From Brevundimonas denitrificans (lineage in GTDB: Bacteria; Pseudomonadota; Alphaproteobacteria; Caulobacterales; Caulobacteraceae): a stretch of 64,000 bases of DNA. A program made the position numbers and the translations under genes. Below the pieces are notes generated by a model that was not told where the DNA came from, did no database searches, and was given only the letters and a program-made list of their open reading frames with translations. Of this stretch, positions 25,777 through 35,010 are shown in pieces; within the stretch, counting starts at the first letter, position 1; every line of letters starts with the position of its first letter. The stretch is taken from contig NZ_BSOY01000002.1 of NCBI RefSeq assembly GCF_030160755.1, positions 45,988 through 109,987 of the forward strand, in the 5' to 3' direction.

Positions 25777-27993
25777 TTACCGCCGCGCAGGATAGGTTGG
25801 CGCGCCGGACGGCTTGAGGACCGCCAGGGACTCCCTGAGCTGACGACCCGCCGCCATGATGTGGTAGAGCGAGCTCGCCGGAGCGGGCTCGGCCTCAAAC
25901 AGGCCGTCGCCGCCCAGCTTGTCGCGCCACAGACCATTGCTCCCGAGATAGAGATTGAGCGCGCGCAAGGCCTGGCCGGCGCTGTCGATCAGTCGCCCGC
26001 GTTCATCACCTTCAGCCGTCTCGGCCAGGATCAGGGCGGCCTTCATCCACTCCGTCTGGGGCCACAGCCTCGCCCGCGCAGACCGGCGCGTGAGCGTGTC
26101 GTCCAGTTCATCGACCGCAACCCCGCGCGCGGCATCCACGCCGGCTTCTCCGCAGGTGAACAGCCGCCGCGCGGCGCGTTCGGCCCACGGATCATTGTGC
26201 AGGCGGCTCCAGCGGGTCAGCAGCCAGGCCCATTCGAACTGGTGGCCCGGCTCCACCAGGCGTCCCGCCTCGCCCTCCGCCGGCCGCCAGTGCTCGTCAA
26301 AGAACTCCCTGAGGAAGCCTCCCCGGTCATCGATGAAGCGGGTCCGCGCAAGGGCGACGACCTCTTCTGCAATCGCCGTCCACGGCCCGCCCGGCTCCAG
26401 CGCCGCCCATGCAAGGACCGCCTCCAGCAGATGCATATGCGCATTGGCCTGAAAGGGATGGCCGACCGGTTCCCGCCATCCGCCTTGCGGCAACCGAAGA
26501 GCGTCGAGCGAGACCGCGATCCGGGCCGCCGTCCGATGTTGCCGGTCCGTGTAGATCCCCGCGCCGGCGGCGGTCGCCGTGGCCAGCAGGAGAAAGGCCT
26601 GGTCGTAGAGCGACGCGGTGTCGTCAAGCGCCTCGCCGCCGGCCGTCACCCGGGTCCGATAGAGGCCATCGGGCCGCAGGTTGGTCGCCTCGAAGCGAGC
26701 CAGACCGCGCTGGGCGATTGCGGCATAGCCCTCGCCCCAACCCCATTCGGCGCCCAGGCTGAAGACATAGGCCTGGCGCGCCTGCACCCGCGCCCGGCGG
26801 AAGTCGCCGACGGTTTCGCCGTCCTCGTCCAACGCCTCGACGAACCCGCCGTCGGCCCCGACGCCCAGCGTCGCCCACAGCGGCAGGGCGCTCATCTTGA
26901 GCCAACGGATGAAATCGCGGGACAGGTCGTACAATGACGAGGGGGCCGCCTCGGCCGGGCGACCCTGGCCGGTCCAGCCGCGCCGGCCCAGCTCCTCCAC
27001 CAGTCCCTTCACCGCCTGGGCGCTGTTGAGGTCGCAGACCAGCACGGCGTCCGGCTCGGCGATGATGGCCAGGTTCGAGACCCCGGCCGTCGCCACCGCC
27101 ATGCCCGGCGCGGCGCGCACCAGACACCCGTCGCTTGCCTCGGCCGCCCACAGACCGCGTCCGCCCTGTCCTGTCGCCGCCACCGCATCCCAGGCGCCGA
27201 GGTCCGACCATTCGAACGCGGCCGGCAGGACCGAGACCTGGTCGCTCTTCTCCATGACCGCATAGTCGATCGAGATCCGGGTCGCCGCACCAAAACGCTC
27301 GCCGAGCGGGTGGACGCGACCGGCGCCCGCATCCGGCAGGGCCGCAGCCACGGCCGCGACAACCTCCGGGGCGAACCGTCTGAGTTCCGCCAGAAGCGTC
27401 CGTACCGGCGCGACGAAATTTCCGCTGTTCCAGTAGTAGCCGGCCGCCAGATAGCGTTCCGCATCCGCGGGACCCGGCTTCTCCACGAACCGGGTCACCG
27501 GCGACAGGCCCGGCCCGGCGGGCTGGATATAGCCATAGGCTGACGACGGTCCCGAGGGTGTAATGCCGAGGGTCACGATCCGCCCGGGCGCCGCGGCCGC
27601 AACCGCTTCGTCCATCACGCGCCGGAACGCGTCGGCGTCTGGAACATAGTGATCCGAGGCCACGAAGACGGCGGTCCCTTCCGGATCAGCCCGCTCGATC
27701 CAGAGGGCCGCGGCCGCCATCGCCGGCGCCGAATCCCGACCCGTCGGTTCCAGGATCAGCTCGGCGTCCACCTTCAGATCGGCGAGTTGCGCCTCGATGT
27801 ACCGGCGATGGTCACGGCCCGCGACGACGAGGATACGCCCGCCCCGCGCCAAAGGCGCGACCCGCCGCACCGTCTCCTGAAACAGCGACAGGTCGGAAAC
27901 CAGGTCGATAAACTGTTTGGGCCGCGCAGGTCGGGACTCGGGCCAGAGCCGGGTTCCCGCGCCGCCGCAAAGGATTACGGGATAGATGGCCAT
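25777..27993 (-). CDS. Mannose-1-phosphate guanylyltransferase fused to AGE-family epimerase/isomerase
   Basis: A 738-residue two-domain protein with ATG at 27993. Residues 1-350 are a ManC-type nucleotidyltransferase: LCGGAGTRLWPESR, PKQFIDL, the VASDHYVPD and FVEKPGPADAE signatures. Residues about 375-738 form an (alpha/alpha)6 barrel of the N-acylglucosamine 2-epimerase (AGE) family, with the histidine-rich blocks HMHLLEAVLAWA, VEPGHQFEWAWLL, WPQTEWMKAALIL and LYHIMAAGRQ. Usual bifunctional ManC/AlgA proteins carry a cupin phosphomannose isomerase instead. The fusion suggests one protein that isomerises a hexose phosphate and activates mannose as GDP-mannose for the glycan. The exact reaction of the AGE half is unknown. 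Confidence 0.85.
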   Translation of the reverse strand: MAIYPVILCGGAGTRLWPESRPARPKQFIDLVSDLSLFQETVRRVAPLARGGRILVVAGRDHRRYIEAQLADLKVDAELILEPTGRDSAPAMAAAALWIERADPEGTAVFVASDHYVPDADAFRRVMDEAVAAAAPGRIVTLGITPSGPSSAYGYIQPAGPGLSPVTRFVEKPGPADAERYLAAGYYWNSGNFVAPVRTLLAELRRFAPEVVAAVAAALPDAGAGRVHPLGERFGAATRISIDYAVMEKSDQVSVLPAAFEWSDLGAWDAVAATGQGGRGLWAAEASDGCLVRAAPGMAVATAGVSNLAIIAEPDAVLVCDLNSAQAVKGLVEELGRRGWTGQGRPAEAAPSSLYDLSRDFIRWLKMSALPLWATLGVGADGGFVEALDEDGETVGDFRRARVQARQAYVFSLGAEWGWGEGYAAIAQRGLARFEATNLRPDGLYRTRVTAGGEALDDTASLYDQAFLLLATATAAGAGIYTDRQHRTAARIAVSLDALRLPQGGWREPVGHPFQANAHMHLLEAVLAWAALEPGGPWTAIAEEVVALARTRFIDDRGGFLREFFDEHWRPAEGEAGRLVEPGHQFEWAWLLTRWSRLHNDPWAERAARRLFTCGEAGVDAARGVAVDELDDTLTRRSARARLWPQTEWMKAALILAETAEGDERGRLIDSAGQALRALNLYLGSNGLWRDKLGGDGLFEAEPAPASSLYHIMAAGRQLRESLAVLKPSGAPTYPARR

Positions 27994-28193
27994 GGTCGGG
28001 TCCCCTCCCCGACGTCTATCCGGCCCGCCCGCCGAGGGCAACCGGGGGCTATCGCTCCCCGGAGACCGCCTCACCCAGGCGCCCCGCCTTCACGCGATGC
28101 GGGGCTGCGGCGACACGGCAAGCCGGGTGTTCCCGAACGACCGGCTACGCCAGATCGCGCTGGCCGGCGTCGGGAACCCCTGCATTCCCGCCC

Positions 28194-31100
28194 TTATCCG
28201 AAGACGTCGTCCTTCGACGGCGCAGCCACACCGGACCAGTCGTCGAGCACCGTCAGGCTGTCGCCGAAGCCGTTGAGCGGGTTCTCGCGGATCAGAGCCA
28301 TCATCAGCTCGCGGGCGTGTTCCATCTCCGTGAGAGAGATGAGGCCTGTGTCGAACTCGTCCATCGTGGGCATGACGGGCGGGAGCTCGTCGAACTTGCC
28401 GGTCAGGACGAAGCCGTCATCCAGGGCCGGCAGGACCTCGGGCGAGACCCCGTCGTTCATGGCGAACAGATAGCCATCGTTGGCTGAACCGTCGAACAGG
28501 AAGAGGGTTTCCGCCGTATCGCCGTCGCGGGTCCCGAAGTCCGCCCGTGCAAACTGGTCGCGGCCCGGCGTCGTGACGTCGGTCGCCTCGCCCGGCAGGA
28601 CCTGGGCGGCGTCGGCCTTGACGCTGTCGTCCGACATGACCGGCAGCACCTCGGCGTCGTCCTGCTTGGTGAAGTCGCCCGGGGCCGTCGGCAGGACCTC
28701 GGGTCCCACCGTGGCCTTGTCTTCCGCCAGAGCGGGCAGCACCTGGGGCATGGTCGAGGCGGGCGCCGCGACCGGATTCCCGCCGATGTCGAACAGCCCG
28801 TCGGCGAACTGCAGCCGTTCGACATTGGTCAGGGTGTCCGTCCCGTCCGGACCGGTGATCGTGGTCACGCCGCCGGAGACGCTGATCGTATAGGCTGCCC
28901 GGTTGCCCGAATAGACCGCCCTGTCGGTCCCGTCGCCGCCGTTCAGGGTGTCATCGGCCGCTCCCCCGCTCATGATGTCGTCGCCGCCTCCACCGTTCAG
29001 GACGTTGGCGCCGGCTGATCCCGCCAGATAATCGGCATGATCCGACCCGGTCGCATTCTCGACCGTCTCGAGGAAGTCCGTGGACGTGCCGTCCCAGGTG
29101 ACCTGGCTGTCCAGATAGATCTCCACGCCCGTCGCCGAGCCGGCGTAGGTGATGGTGTCGACGCCATCACCGCCGACCAGCCGGTCCACGCCGCTGCCGC
29201 CGTTCAGGATATCGTCCCCGGCCATGCCGGAGAGGAAGTCATTGCCGGCTCCGCCGATCAGGATGTTCGCGGCCGCGGCGCCCACGAAATAGTCCGCATG
29301 GTCGGACCCGGTCACATTCTCGACCGTCTCCAGGAAGTCCATGGAGGTGCCGTCCCAGGAGATTCCGTTGTCCAGATAGACCTCAACCCCCGCCGCCGAA
29401 CCGGCGTAGGTGATGGTGTCGATCCCATCGCCGCCGGTCAGCCGATCCACGCCCGTGCCGCCGACCAGAAGATCGTCACCCGCCATGCCGTAGAGGAAGT
29501 CGTTGCCGGCTCCGCCGATCAGGGTATTGGCGGCCGTGGTTCCCACGAAATAATCCGCATGGTTTGAGCCGGTCACGTTCTCGACCGTCTCAATGAAGTC
29601 CATCGACGTGCCGTCCCACGAGATTCCGTTGTCCAGATAGACCTCCACGCCCGCGCCCGAGTCGGCGTAGGTGATGGTGTCGACGCCGTCGCCGCCGACC
29701 AGCCGGTCCACGCCCATGCCGCCGACCAGAAGATCGTCCCCCGCCATGCCGTAAAGGTAGTCGGCGCCGGCGCTGCCGATGAATGTGTTGGCGGCTGCGG
29801 TGCCCACCATGTAGTCGGAAAAAATCGATCCGGTGACGTTCTCGATCGACTCCAGGAAGTCCATGGACGTGCCGTCCCAGGAGATTCCGTTGTCCAGATA
29901 GATCTCCACCCCCGCCCCCGCGTTGGCGTAGGTGATGGTGTCGATCCCGTCGCCGCCGAACAGCCGGTCGACGCCCGTTCCACCGGTCAGAAGATCGTCA
30001 CCCGCCAAACCGTAGAGGAAGTCGTCGCCGGCTTCGCCCGTCAGCGCGTTGGCTCCCGCGTTTCCGACGAAATAGTCCGAATGACCGGAGCCCGACACAT
30101 TCTCGATCGAGTTGAGGAAGTCCGTGGACGTGCCGTCCCAGGAGACTCCGCTGTCCAGATAGACTTCCACACCCGTCGCCGATGTCAGGTAGCTGGCGGT
30201 GTCGACGCCGTTGTCGCCGTTCAACGCGTCCGAGCCCTCGCCGCCCGTCAGGAAGTCGTCACCTTCCCCGCCGTTCAGCGTGTCATCGCCCGCAAGGGCA
30301 TTGAGGAAATCGTTTCCTTCCAGGCCATTCATGACGTTCGCCGCGGCCGTCCCCGTCAATGAGTCTGAGCCGGAGGTTCCGTTGATCGGTCCCGTCGGAA
30401 GCGGCGCGCCGGTTGCGTCGAACAGACCGTCCGAGAACTGCAGCCGTTCGACATTGCTCACCGTATCGGTCCCGTCGGGGCCGGCGATCGTGGTCACGCC
30501 GCCCGAGACGCTGATGGTGTAGGCCGAGCGCATGCCGACATAGACAGCCGTGTCCGTGCCGTCGCCGCCGTTGATCGTGTCGGCGCCGCCGGCCCCGGTC
30601 AGGGTGTCGTCGTCCGCCCCGCCGTTCAGTACATCAACGCCTGCGCCGCCGATCAGCGTGTCGGCGCCCGCGTCGCCGTTCAGGGTCGAGCCGACCAGCG
30701 TCATCGGCACAGGGGTCTGGCTGGGGCTGGAAACGTTCAGCCGGTAGGTCTGGCCGGCGGGCGGCGGGCCGGAGGTGAAGGTTTCGCCGACATTGCTCAG
30801 CCACCGGGCCACCTGGATGTAGTAGGTCCCGGCGGAGCCGAAGGTGTAGGTGATCAGCGAGTCGGTTCCCCCGCTGCCGTCCGCGTTGTTGTCGTCATTG
30901 GTGGCGAGTTCGTCGCCCGCGCTGGTCATCAGCCGCAGGGTGCTGTCGAAGCTCGCGCCGTCGATGTCGAAGGTCACGGTCTCGCCGGCCACAACGGTGA
31001 TGGCGTAGTACTCGACGCCGCCGTGGGTCGTGGCCAGGACCGTGGCGTGCGGGATCGTGGTCGAACTGGCAATGGCCTGGTCGGCGCGCAGATCGAAGGC

Positions 31101-33095
31101 CCCGGTCAGCGAAACCGCCGTTTCTCGGGTGTTGTTGGCTGTGTCATTGCCCTTGACGATATCCGGGGCGCCGCCGCCCTCGCCGGGCGCGCCGGCGTAG
31201 AGTTGGTCCGCGCCGCCGCCGCCGCTCAGGGTGTCGATTCCGCCGCCGCCGCGCAGGACGTTGGCGTTCCCATCACCCGTCAGGGTGTCGGCATAGACCG
31301 ACCCCGTCACGTTTTCGATTTCGGACAGGGTGTCGAACCCGCCCCCGCCGCTGGACGACCCGGCGGCCAGATTGACCGTCACGCCCGCGCCCGCGCCGGC
31401 GTAGTCCGCCGTGTCCGTACCGGCCCCGCCGTTCAGCGCATCATTGCCGAGGGCGCCGATGAGGATGTCGTCGCCGTCGCCGCCGTTCACCGCATCGTCG
31501 CCGGAGCCGCCGTTCAGATTGTCGTTGCCGGCCAGGCCGTTGAGGGTGTCGGTCCCGCCGAGACCGCCGATGACATCCGCCAGCGCCGTGCCGGTGATCG
31601 TCTCGTTGGTGATGTCCCCGCCGACCACCAGGCCGCCGGTAGGCGCCGCCGCTATGGTCTGGTCGGTGAACTGCAGGAATTCGACATTGGTCACGGTCAC
31701 GTTCTGACCGTTGCCCGACACCGTGCCGGTCTGTCCGTTCCAGGTGATGGTGTAGGCGGAGCGCGCGGCGGAGAACACGACCGTATCGGTCCCGAGACCG
31801 CCGTCCACGATGTCCGAACCCCCGTTCAGGGTGAACCGGTTGTTCGCCGAATTGCCGCGGAACGTGTCGAAGCCGCTGCCGCCGATGGCGTTCTCGATCA
31901 CCGCGCCGAGGGCGATCGAGACGTTGCCGATCAGGCCGCCGACGCTGGAGAAGGATCCCTGCCGCAGATCAATGATCTGGCCGTTGTTCAGGTAGCCCGA
32001 GAAATCGAACGTATCCGTGCCGCCGGCGTCCCAGGCGCAGAAGATCAGGGGGCTGAGTTCGTTGTTGGCTCCGTACCACAACCGCCCGGCGTTCGAATTG
32101 AAGCCATAGACGGTGTCGCCCGTCCGGGTCGTCATATTGGCCCCGTACAGACGCTGGGCGGCCGAGATGTCGTCGAGCAGGGGCGCGGACGAATAACGCC
32201 GGGGTCCGCCCCCGTCCGTGCGGCTGTCAGCGCCCGTAAAGGCCTCGCTGAAATAGCTCATCACCGAATACTGGAGGGAATCCTCATAGTAGATGGCGCT
32301 GGCTTCATAGGTGATGGTGCCGCCGGAGCCGGCGTTGTAGGCCGCCGGGTGGCTCAGGCCGATGGCGTGGCCGATCTCGTGCAGCAGGGTCAGCTGGCCA
32401 TAGCCCTGCTGGACCGGAAGCGCATTGTAGGACAGCGAACTGTTGATCCAGACGTCGCCCCGAACATCGCCGGCGCTGGCGCCGCCGGGCATGCCCCCGG
32501 GCAGATAGGCGAAGGCCGCCGCGCCGTCCTGCCCGGAGTTGTAATTGCCCAGCAGGATGGTGGCGTTGTTCGAAAACTCGCTGCCAACGTCCTGAACGCG
32601 CTGGAAGGTGACGTTGGCCACGTCAGACCAGGCAGAGAAGGCCAGAACGCCCGCGGCGATCTGGGTGGCGTTGAACTGCGAGAAGCCGGTTGTACCCTCA
32701 GGCATGGTCGTGACCGAGTCACGGAAGGCGTAGGTCACCGTCGCCGCCGTTCCGAGCGCCGTGGCCCAGCTCTGGTTGCCGCGGGTGATCTGGGCGCCGG
32801 CATCGGTCGAGCTCAGCGAAGGCTTGCCGTTGGGGCCGAACACGCCGCGATCGTCGTTGTTCAGGCCGAAAACCGGTCCGCCGCCGCCGTCCGCCTCGCT
32901 CGTGGGCCCATGAAAGCGAGCACAGCAGGCGCATACCTGATAGCTGGCGATGGCCCCGAACGAGGCATTCTCGACCGGCTCCACTGCTTCGCCGACGCCG
33001 ATGAACCTCTCGGTCTGGCCCGTAAATCCTTCGAAAGCCTCAAGAAGGCCGTTCGAGGTGCCGCCGGAGCGGTTGCTGATCAAGCCGAAAAACAT
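28194..33095 (-). CDS. Secreted M10/serralysin-type metalloprotease with RTX repeats
   Basis: A 1633-residue protein starting at ATG 33095 (GGTGG ribosome site upstream). Like type I secreted proteins it has no signal peptide. A serralysin-like catalytic domain occupies about 60-350, with zinc site HEIGHAIGLSHP at 239-250 and the Met-turn YSVMSYF around Met279. An M10 C-terminal RTX domain follows, then a pre-peptidase PPC domain (about 645-795, ending in TYYIQVARWLS). Further calcium-binding GGxGxDxL nonapeptides precede a tandem array of five 87-residue units (966-1391). The last 200 residues contain five VLP motifs and an acidic C-terminus suited to ABC-type export. No exporter genes are nearby. 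It probably acts outside the cell as a calcium-dependent protease. Confidence 0.9.
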   Translation of the reverse strand: MFFGLISNRSGGTSNGLLEAFEGFTGQTERFIGVGEAVEPVENASFGAIASYQVCACCARFHGPTSEADGGGGPVFGLNNDDRGVFGPNGKPSLSSTDAGAQITRGNQSWATALGTAATVTYAFRDSVTTMPEGTTGFSQFNATQIAAGVLAFSAWSDVANVTFQRVQDVGSEFSNNATILLGNYNSGQDGAAAFAYLPGGMPGGASAGDVRGDVWINSSLSYNALPVQQGYGQLTLLHEIGHAIGLSHPAAYNAGSGGTITYEASAIYYEDSLQYSVMSYFSEAFTGADSRTDGGGPRRYSSAPLLDDISAAQRLYGANMTTRTGDTVYGFNSNAGRLWYGANNELSPLIFCAWDAGGTDTFDFSGYLNNGQIIDLRQGSFSSVGGLIGNVSIALGAVIENAIGGSGFDTFRGNSANNRFTLNGGSDIVDGGLGTDTVVFSAARSAYTITWNGQTGTVSGNGQNVTVTNVEFLQFTDQTIAAAPTGGLVVGGDITNETITGTALADVIGGLGGTDTLNGLAGNDNLNGGSGDDAVNGGDGDDILIGALGNDALNGGAGTDTADYAGAGAGVTVNLAAGSSSGGGGFDTLSEIENVTGSVYADTLTGDGNANVLRGGGGIDTLSGGGGADQLYAGAPGEGGGAPDIVKGNDTANNTRETAVSLTGAFDLRADQAIASSTTIPHATVLATTHGGVEYYAITVVAGETVTFDIDGASFDSTLRLMTSAGDELATNDDNNADGSGGTDSLITYTFGSAGTYYIQVARWLSNVGETFTSGPPPAGQTYRLNVSSPSQTPVPMTLVGSTLNGDAGADTLIGGAGVDVLNGGADDDTLTGAGGADTINGGDGTDTAVYVGMRSAYTISVSGGVTTIAGPDGTDTVSNVERLQFSDGLFDATGAPLPTGPINGTSGSDSLTGTAAANVMNGLEGNDFLNALAGDDTLNGGEGDDFLTGGEGSDALNGDNGVDTASYLTSATGVEVYLDSGVSWDGTSTDFLNSIENVSGSGHSDYFVGNAGANALTGEAGDDFLYGLAGDDLLTGGTGVDRLFGGDGIDTITYANAGAGVEIYLDNGISWDGTSMDFLESIENVTGSIFSDYMVGTAAANTFIGSAGADYLYGMAGDDLLVGGMGVDRLVGGDGVDTITYADSGAGVEVYLDNGISWDGTSMDFIETVENVTGSNHADYFVGTTAANTLIGGAGNDFLYGMAGDDLLVGGTGVDRLTGGDGIDTITYAGSAAGVEVYLDNGISWDGTSMDFLETVENVTGSDHADYFVGAAAANILIGGAGNDFLSGMAGDDILNGGSGVDRLVGGDGVDTITYAGSATGVEIYLDSQVTWDGTSTDFLETVENATGSDHADYLAGSAGANVLNGGGGDDIMSGGAADDTLNGGDGTDRAVYSGNRAAYTISVSGGVTTITGPDGTDTLTNVERLQFADGLFDIGGNPVAAPASTMPQVLPALAEDKATVGPEVLPTAPGDFTKQDDAEVLPVMSDDSVKADAAQVLPGEATDVTTPGRDQFARADFGTRDGDTAETLFLFDGSANDGYLFAMNDGVSPEVLPALDDGFVLTGKFDELPPVMPTMDEFDTGLISLTEMEHARELMMALIRENPLNGFGDSLTVLDDWSGVAAPSKDDVFG
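28923..30200 (-). repeat. Five tandem 261-bp (87-residue) repeats in the RTX protease
   Basis: The marker GTGCCGTCCCA recurs at 29086, 29347, 29608, 29869 and 30130, a constant step of exactly 261 bp. Each unit encodes GVEVYLD-type strands, WDGTSxDF, an E-N-x-T/S-GS block and several calcium-binding nonapeptides. The last unit (in protein order) is 9 residues short, one nonapeptide missing. Constant spacing and high identity point to recent duplication or ongoing homogenisation. Confidence 0.92.
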
Positions 33096-33355
33096 GGTAC
33101 CACCGTCGTGGAGGGGCTGCTGGAGGCGATCACCGTAACGCGGCGCGCCGAAACGACAAGCGCGATGCAATCATGATGTAATGAATTTCGCGGGATACAG
33201 CTCAGGATTGCCAGACAATTCACGCCGTTGTTCCTTGGCAGTCGGGCCGGATCACCCACTATAGGATGCTGATACGTCCCCGCACGCGCACGGGACGCAA
33301 GATTGGCCCCGTTTCAAGACTTGGCACGCCCGGGACCCCGACGCATGGTGCGGCC

Positions 33356-34366
33356 ATGTTGAACCGGCGTTCCTCCGCTCTCGTCCCGGCCTTCCTGCTC
33401 CTGACCGGCGTTCTGGCCGCCTGCGGCTCGAAGGGTCCCGTCGCCGAAGCCGGCCAGGAGATGGTGGCCCCGGCCGAACAGCGGCTCATCGCCCTGACGA
33501 ATCTGGACCAGCGGGTCGCGAGGGTCGGCTATCGCCTGTCGACGGCCAATGCCGAGCTTTGCCCGGCGGTGCGGAACTCGCCGGGCTGGCTGCTGCACGC
33601 CGCGAGCCAGTACAGCCCCGAACTGCGCCCCTATGCCGAGACCCGGTTCGGACTGGACGGAGATCTGCCGGGCCTGCTGGCCGTTCCCGAAGGGTCGGCC
33701 GCCGACCTCGCCGGTCTGCGCCGCGGCGATCTGCTCCTCAGCGTCAACGGCGAGGCCCTGACGCGCGGCGTCGCCCGCCGGACGGCGGCCTTCGAGGGCG
33801 TCGAGGCCAATATACACAAGCTCGACCTCGCCCTGGCGGCGGGGCCGATCGAGATCGCCTTCCGCCGTGACGGAAACGACCAGACCGCTAGGGTGACGCC
33901 GCAACGCGCCTGCGGCTACGACGTCCAGCTGGATCCGTCCGACGAACTCAACGCCAGGGCGGACGGCAAACGCCTGTTCATCACCACCGCCATGGCCGGT
34001 TTCACCGCGACCGACGACGAGCTGGCCCTCGTGCTCGGCCACGAGCTGGCCCACCACGTCCTTGGACACCGGGGCTGGCATGAGGCCGAGACGCGGGGCC
34101 GTCAAACTCAGACCGTGCCGGCCCTCGCGGCTACGGCAGGCGGATCAGAGCGGCAGGCGGATCGCGTCGGCCTCTATCTCGCCGCCCGGGCAGGGTTCGA
34201 CAGTTCCATCGGCCCGGCCTTCTGGCGACGGTTCGGGGCCTTCGACTGGCGCGTCCGCTATCCGCAGTGGGGACACCCCTCCGCCGAGGCCCGCGCCCGC
34301 GCCCTGGAAGAGGTCCAGGCTGAAATCAGCGCCCGCCGGGCCTCGCGCCAGCCGCTCGTTCCGTAG
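33356..34366 (+). CDS. M48-family metalloprotease lipoprotein with PDZ-like domain
   Basis: A 336-residue protein starting at ATG 33356; the frame is open upstream but the lipoprotein signal begins here. The lipobox VLAAC puts the lipidated residue at Cys23. A PDZ-like segment follows (AVPEGSAADLAGLRRGDLLLSVNGEAL, about 115-145). The M48 domain has zinc motif HELAHH at 229-234 and the third-ligand motif SERQADRVGLYLA. It is expected to be attached to a membrane facing the periplasm and to take part in envelope protein quality control, like BepA/LoiP relatives. It is divergent from the RTX protease gene (260-bp gap) and overlaps the next, convergent gene by 41 bp. Confidence 0.88.
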   Translation: MLNRRSSALVPAFLLLTGVLAACGSKGPVAEAGQEMVAPAEQRLIALTNLDQRVARVGYRLSTANAELCPAVRNSPGWLLHAASQYSPELRPYAETRFGLDGDLPGLLAVPEGSAADLAGLRRGDLLLSVNGEALTRGVARRTAAFEGVEANIHKLDLALAAGPIEIAFRRDGNDQTARVTPQRACGYDVQLDPSDELNARADGKRLFITTAMAGFTATDDELALVLGHELAHHVLGHRGWHEAETRGRQTQTVPALAATAGGSERQADRVGLYLAARAGFDSSIGPAFWRRFGAFDWRVRYPQWGHPSAEARARALEEVQAEISARRASRQPLVP

Positions 34367-34937
34367 CCGCGGGCGGCGCCTGCGCCCCGGCCTCCTGCAC
34401 CGCGCCCTCCCGCCACGCCGCCAGCGGGTTGAGCGCCGCGGTCGCTTCCAGAAACGTCCCCGGCTTCATCGACGGCTCCGCCCCGGTCTGCAGGCCCGCC
34501 AGCCGGGCCAGGTCCGCGATGAAGGTGATGCAGTTGCGACGCCGCAGGTCATAGACCGACCCTTCCGGACTGTTCCACCAGTCGGCGCGCGCCCGCACGG
34601 CCCGATAGGCCTCGTCGCTCACCGCCAGCCTGAGATAGGGCTTGCCCTCGCCCACATATCGGGGGTTCGGAAGCTCGACCACGCCGACGCCGCGAGTGAA
34701 CAGCAGCTGCGGTCCCGGATTGCGCGCGGTGAAGCCGGCCGCCCAGTCCACGGTCTCGCCCGTATCGTCCAATGTGCCCGTGGCCTGCACGAAGGCGTGG
34801 GGGAAGAGCAGATAGCCGTCCCGCACCCGGGCGCCCGGATGGGCGTAGAAGGTCAGGGTCACCTCGGCCCAGGCCGATCCCGCGATCAGGGCCAGCAGCA
34901 GGCCCAGAAGTCCGGCCCGGTTCATCCTTCTGATCAT
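34326..34937 (-). CDS. Secreted protein of unknown function with NCxTF motif
   Basis: A 203-residue protein with a signal peptide (about residues 1-24, GLLGLLLALIAGSAWA). The mature part starts with beta-rich sequence (EVTLTFYAHPGARVRDGYLLFPHAF) and has RRRNCITFIADLARLAGL near residue 135. An Asn-Cys-x-Thr-Phe motif of this kind is seen in papain-like NlpC/P60-related and DUF4105-like proteins, so a thiol hydrolase is possible, but the matching His is not obvious. It has a proline- and alanine-rich C-terminus. The last 41 bp overlap the convergent M48 gene. ATG 34925 is an alternative start. I cannot assign a function. Confidence 0.75.
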   Translation of the reverse strand: MIRRMNRAGLLGLLLALIAGSAWAEVTLTFYAHPGARVRDGYLLFPHAFVQATGTLDDTGETVDWAAGFTARNPGPQLLFTRGVGVVELPNPRYVGEGKPYLRLAVSDEAYRAVRARADWWNSPEGSVYDLRRRNCITFIADLARLAGLQTGAEPSMKPGTFLEATAALNPLAAWREGAVQEAGAQAPPAATERAAGARPGGR

Positions 34938-35010
34938 CCTTCAGACTCCGCTATCCGACACCTATCGCCCGGCGACCGGGCGTTGCAAAGTCCCGATCCC
35001 TCCTCCGGCG

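Noticed and set aside
25506..25937. Leftward open frame of 143 codons between the wzy-like and ManC-AGE genes
   Set aside because: Its only start lies inside the ManC-AGE gene; at most part of it is a gene remnant, noted as a finding.
28923..30200. Possible CRISPR-like repeats
   Set aside because: The 261-bp period is in frame with the protease and encodes 87-residue units; no short repeat/spacer pattern.
31023..33176. Plus-strand open frame of 717 codons opposite the RTX protease
   Set aside because: It mirrors the RTX gene; the sense strand has the zinc site, Met-turn and RTX repeats.
33235..33264. TTGGCA-N18-CTATAG as a promoter for the M48 protease gene
   Set aside because: The match is partial and the spacing long; not better than chance in a 260-bp gap.
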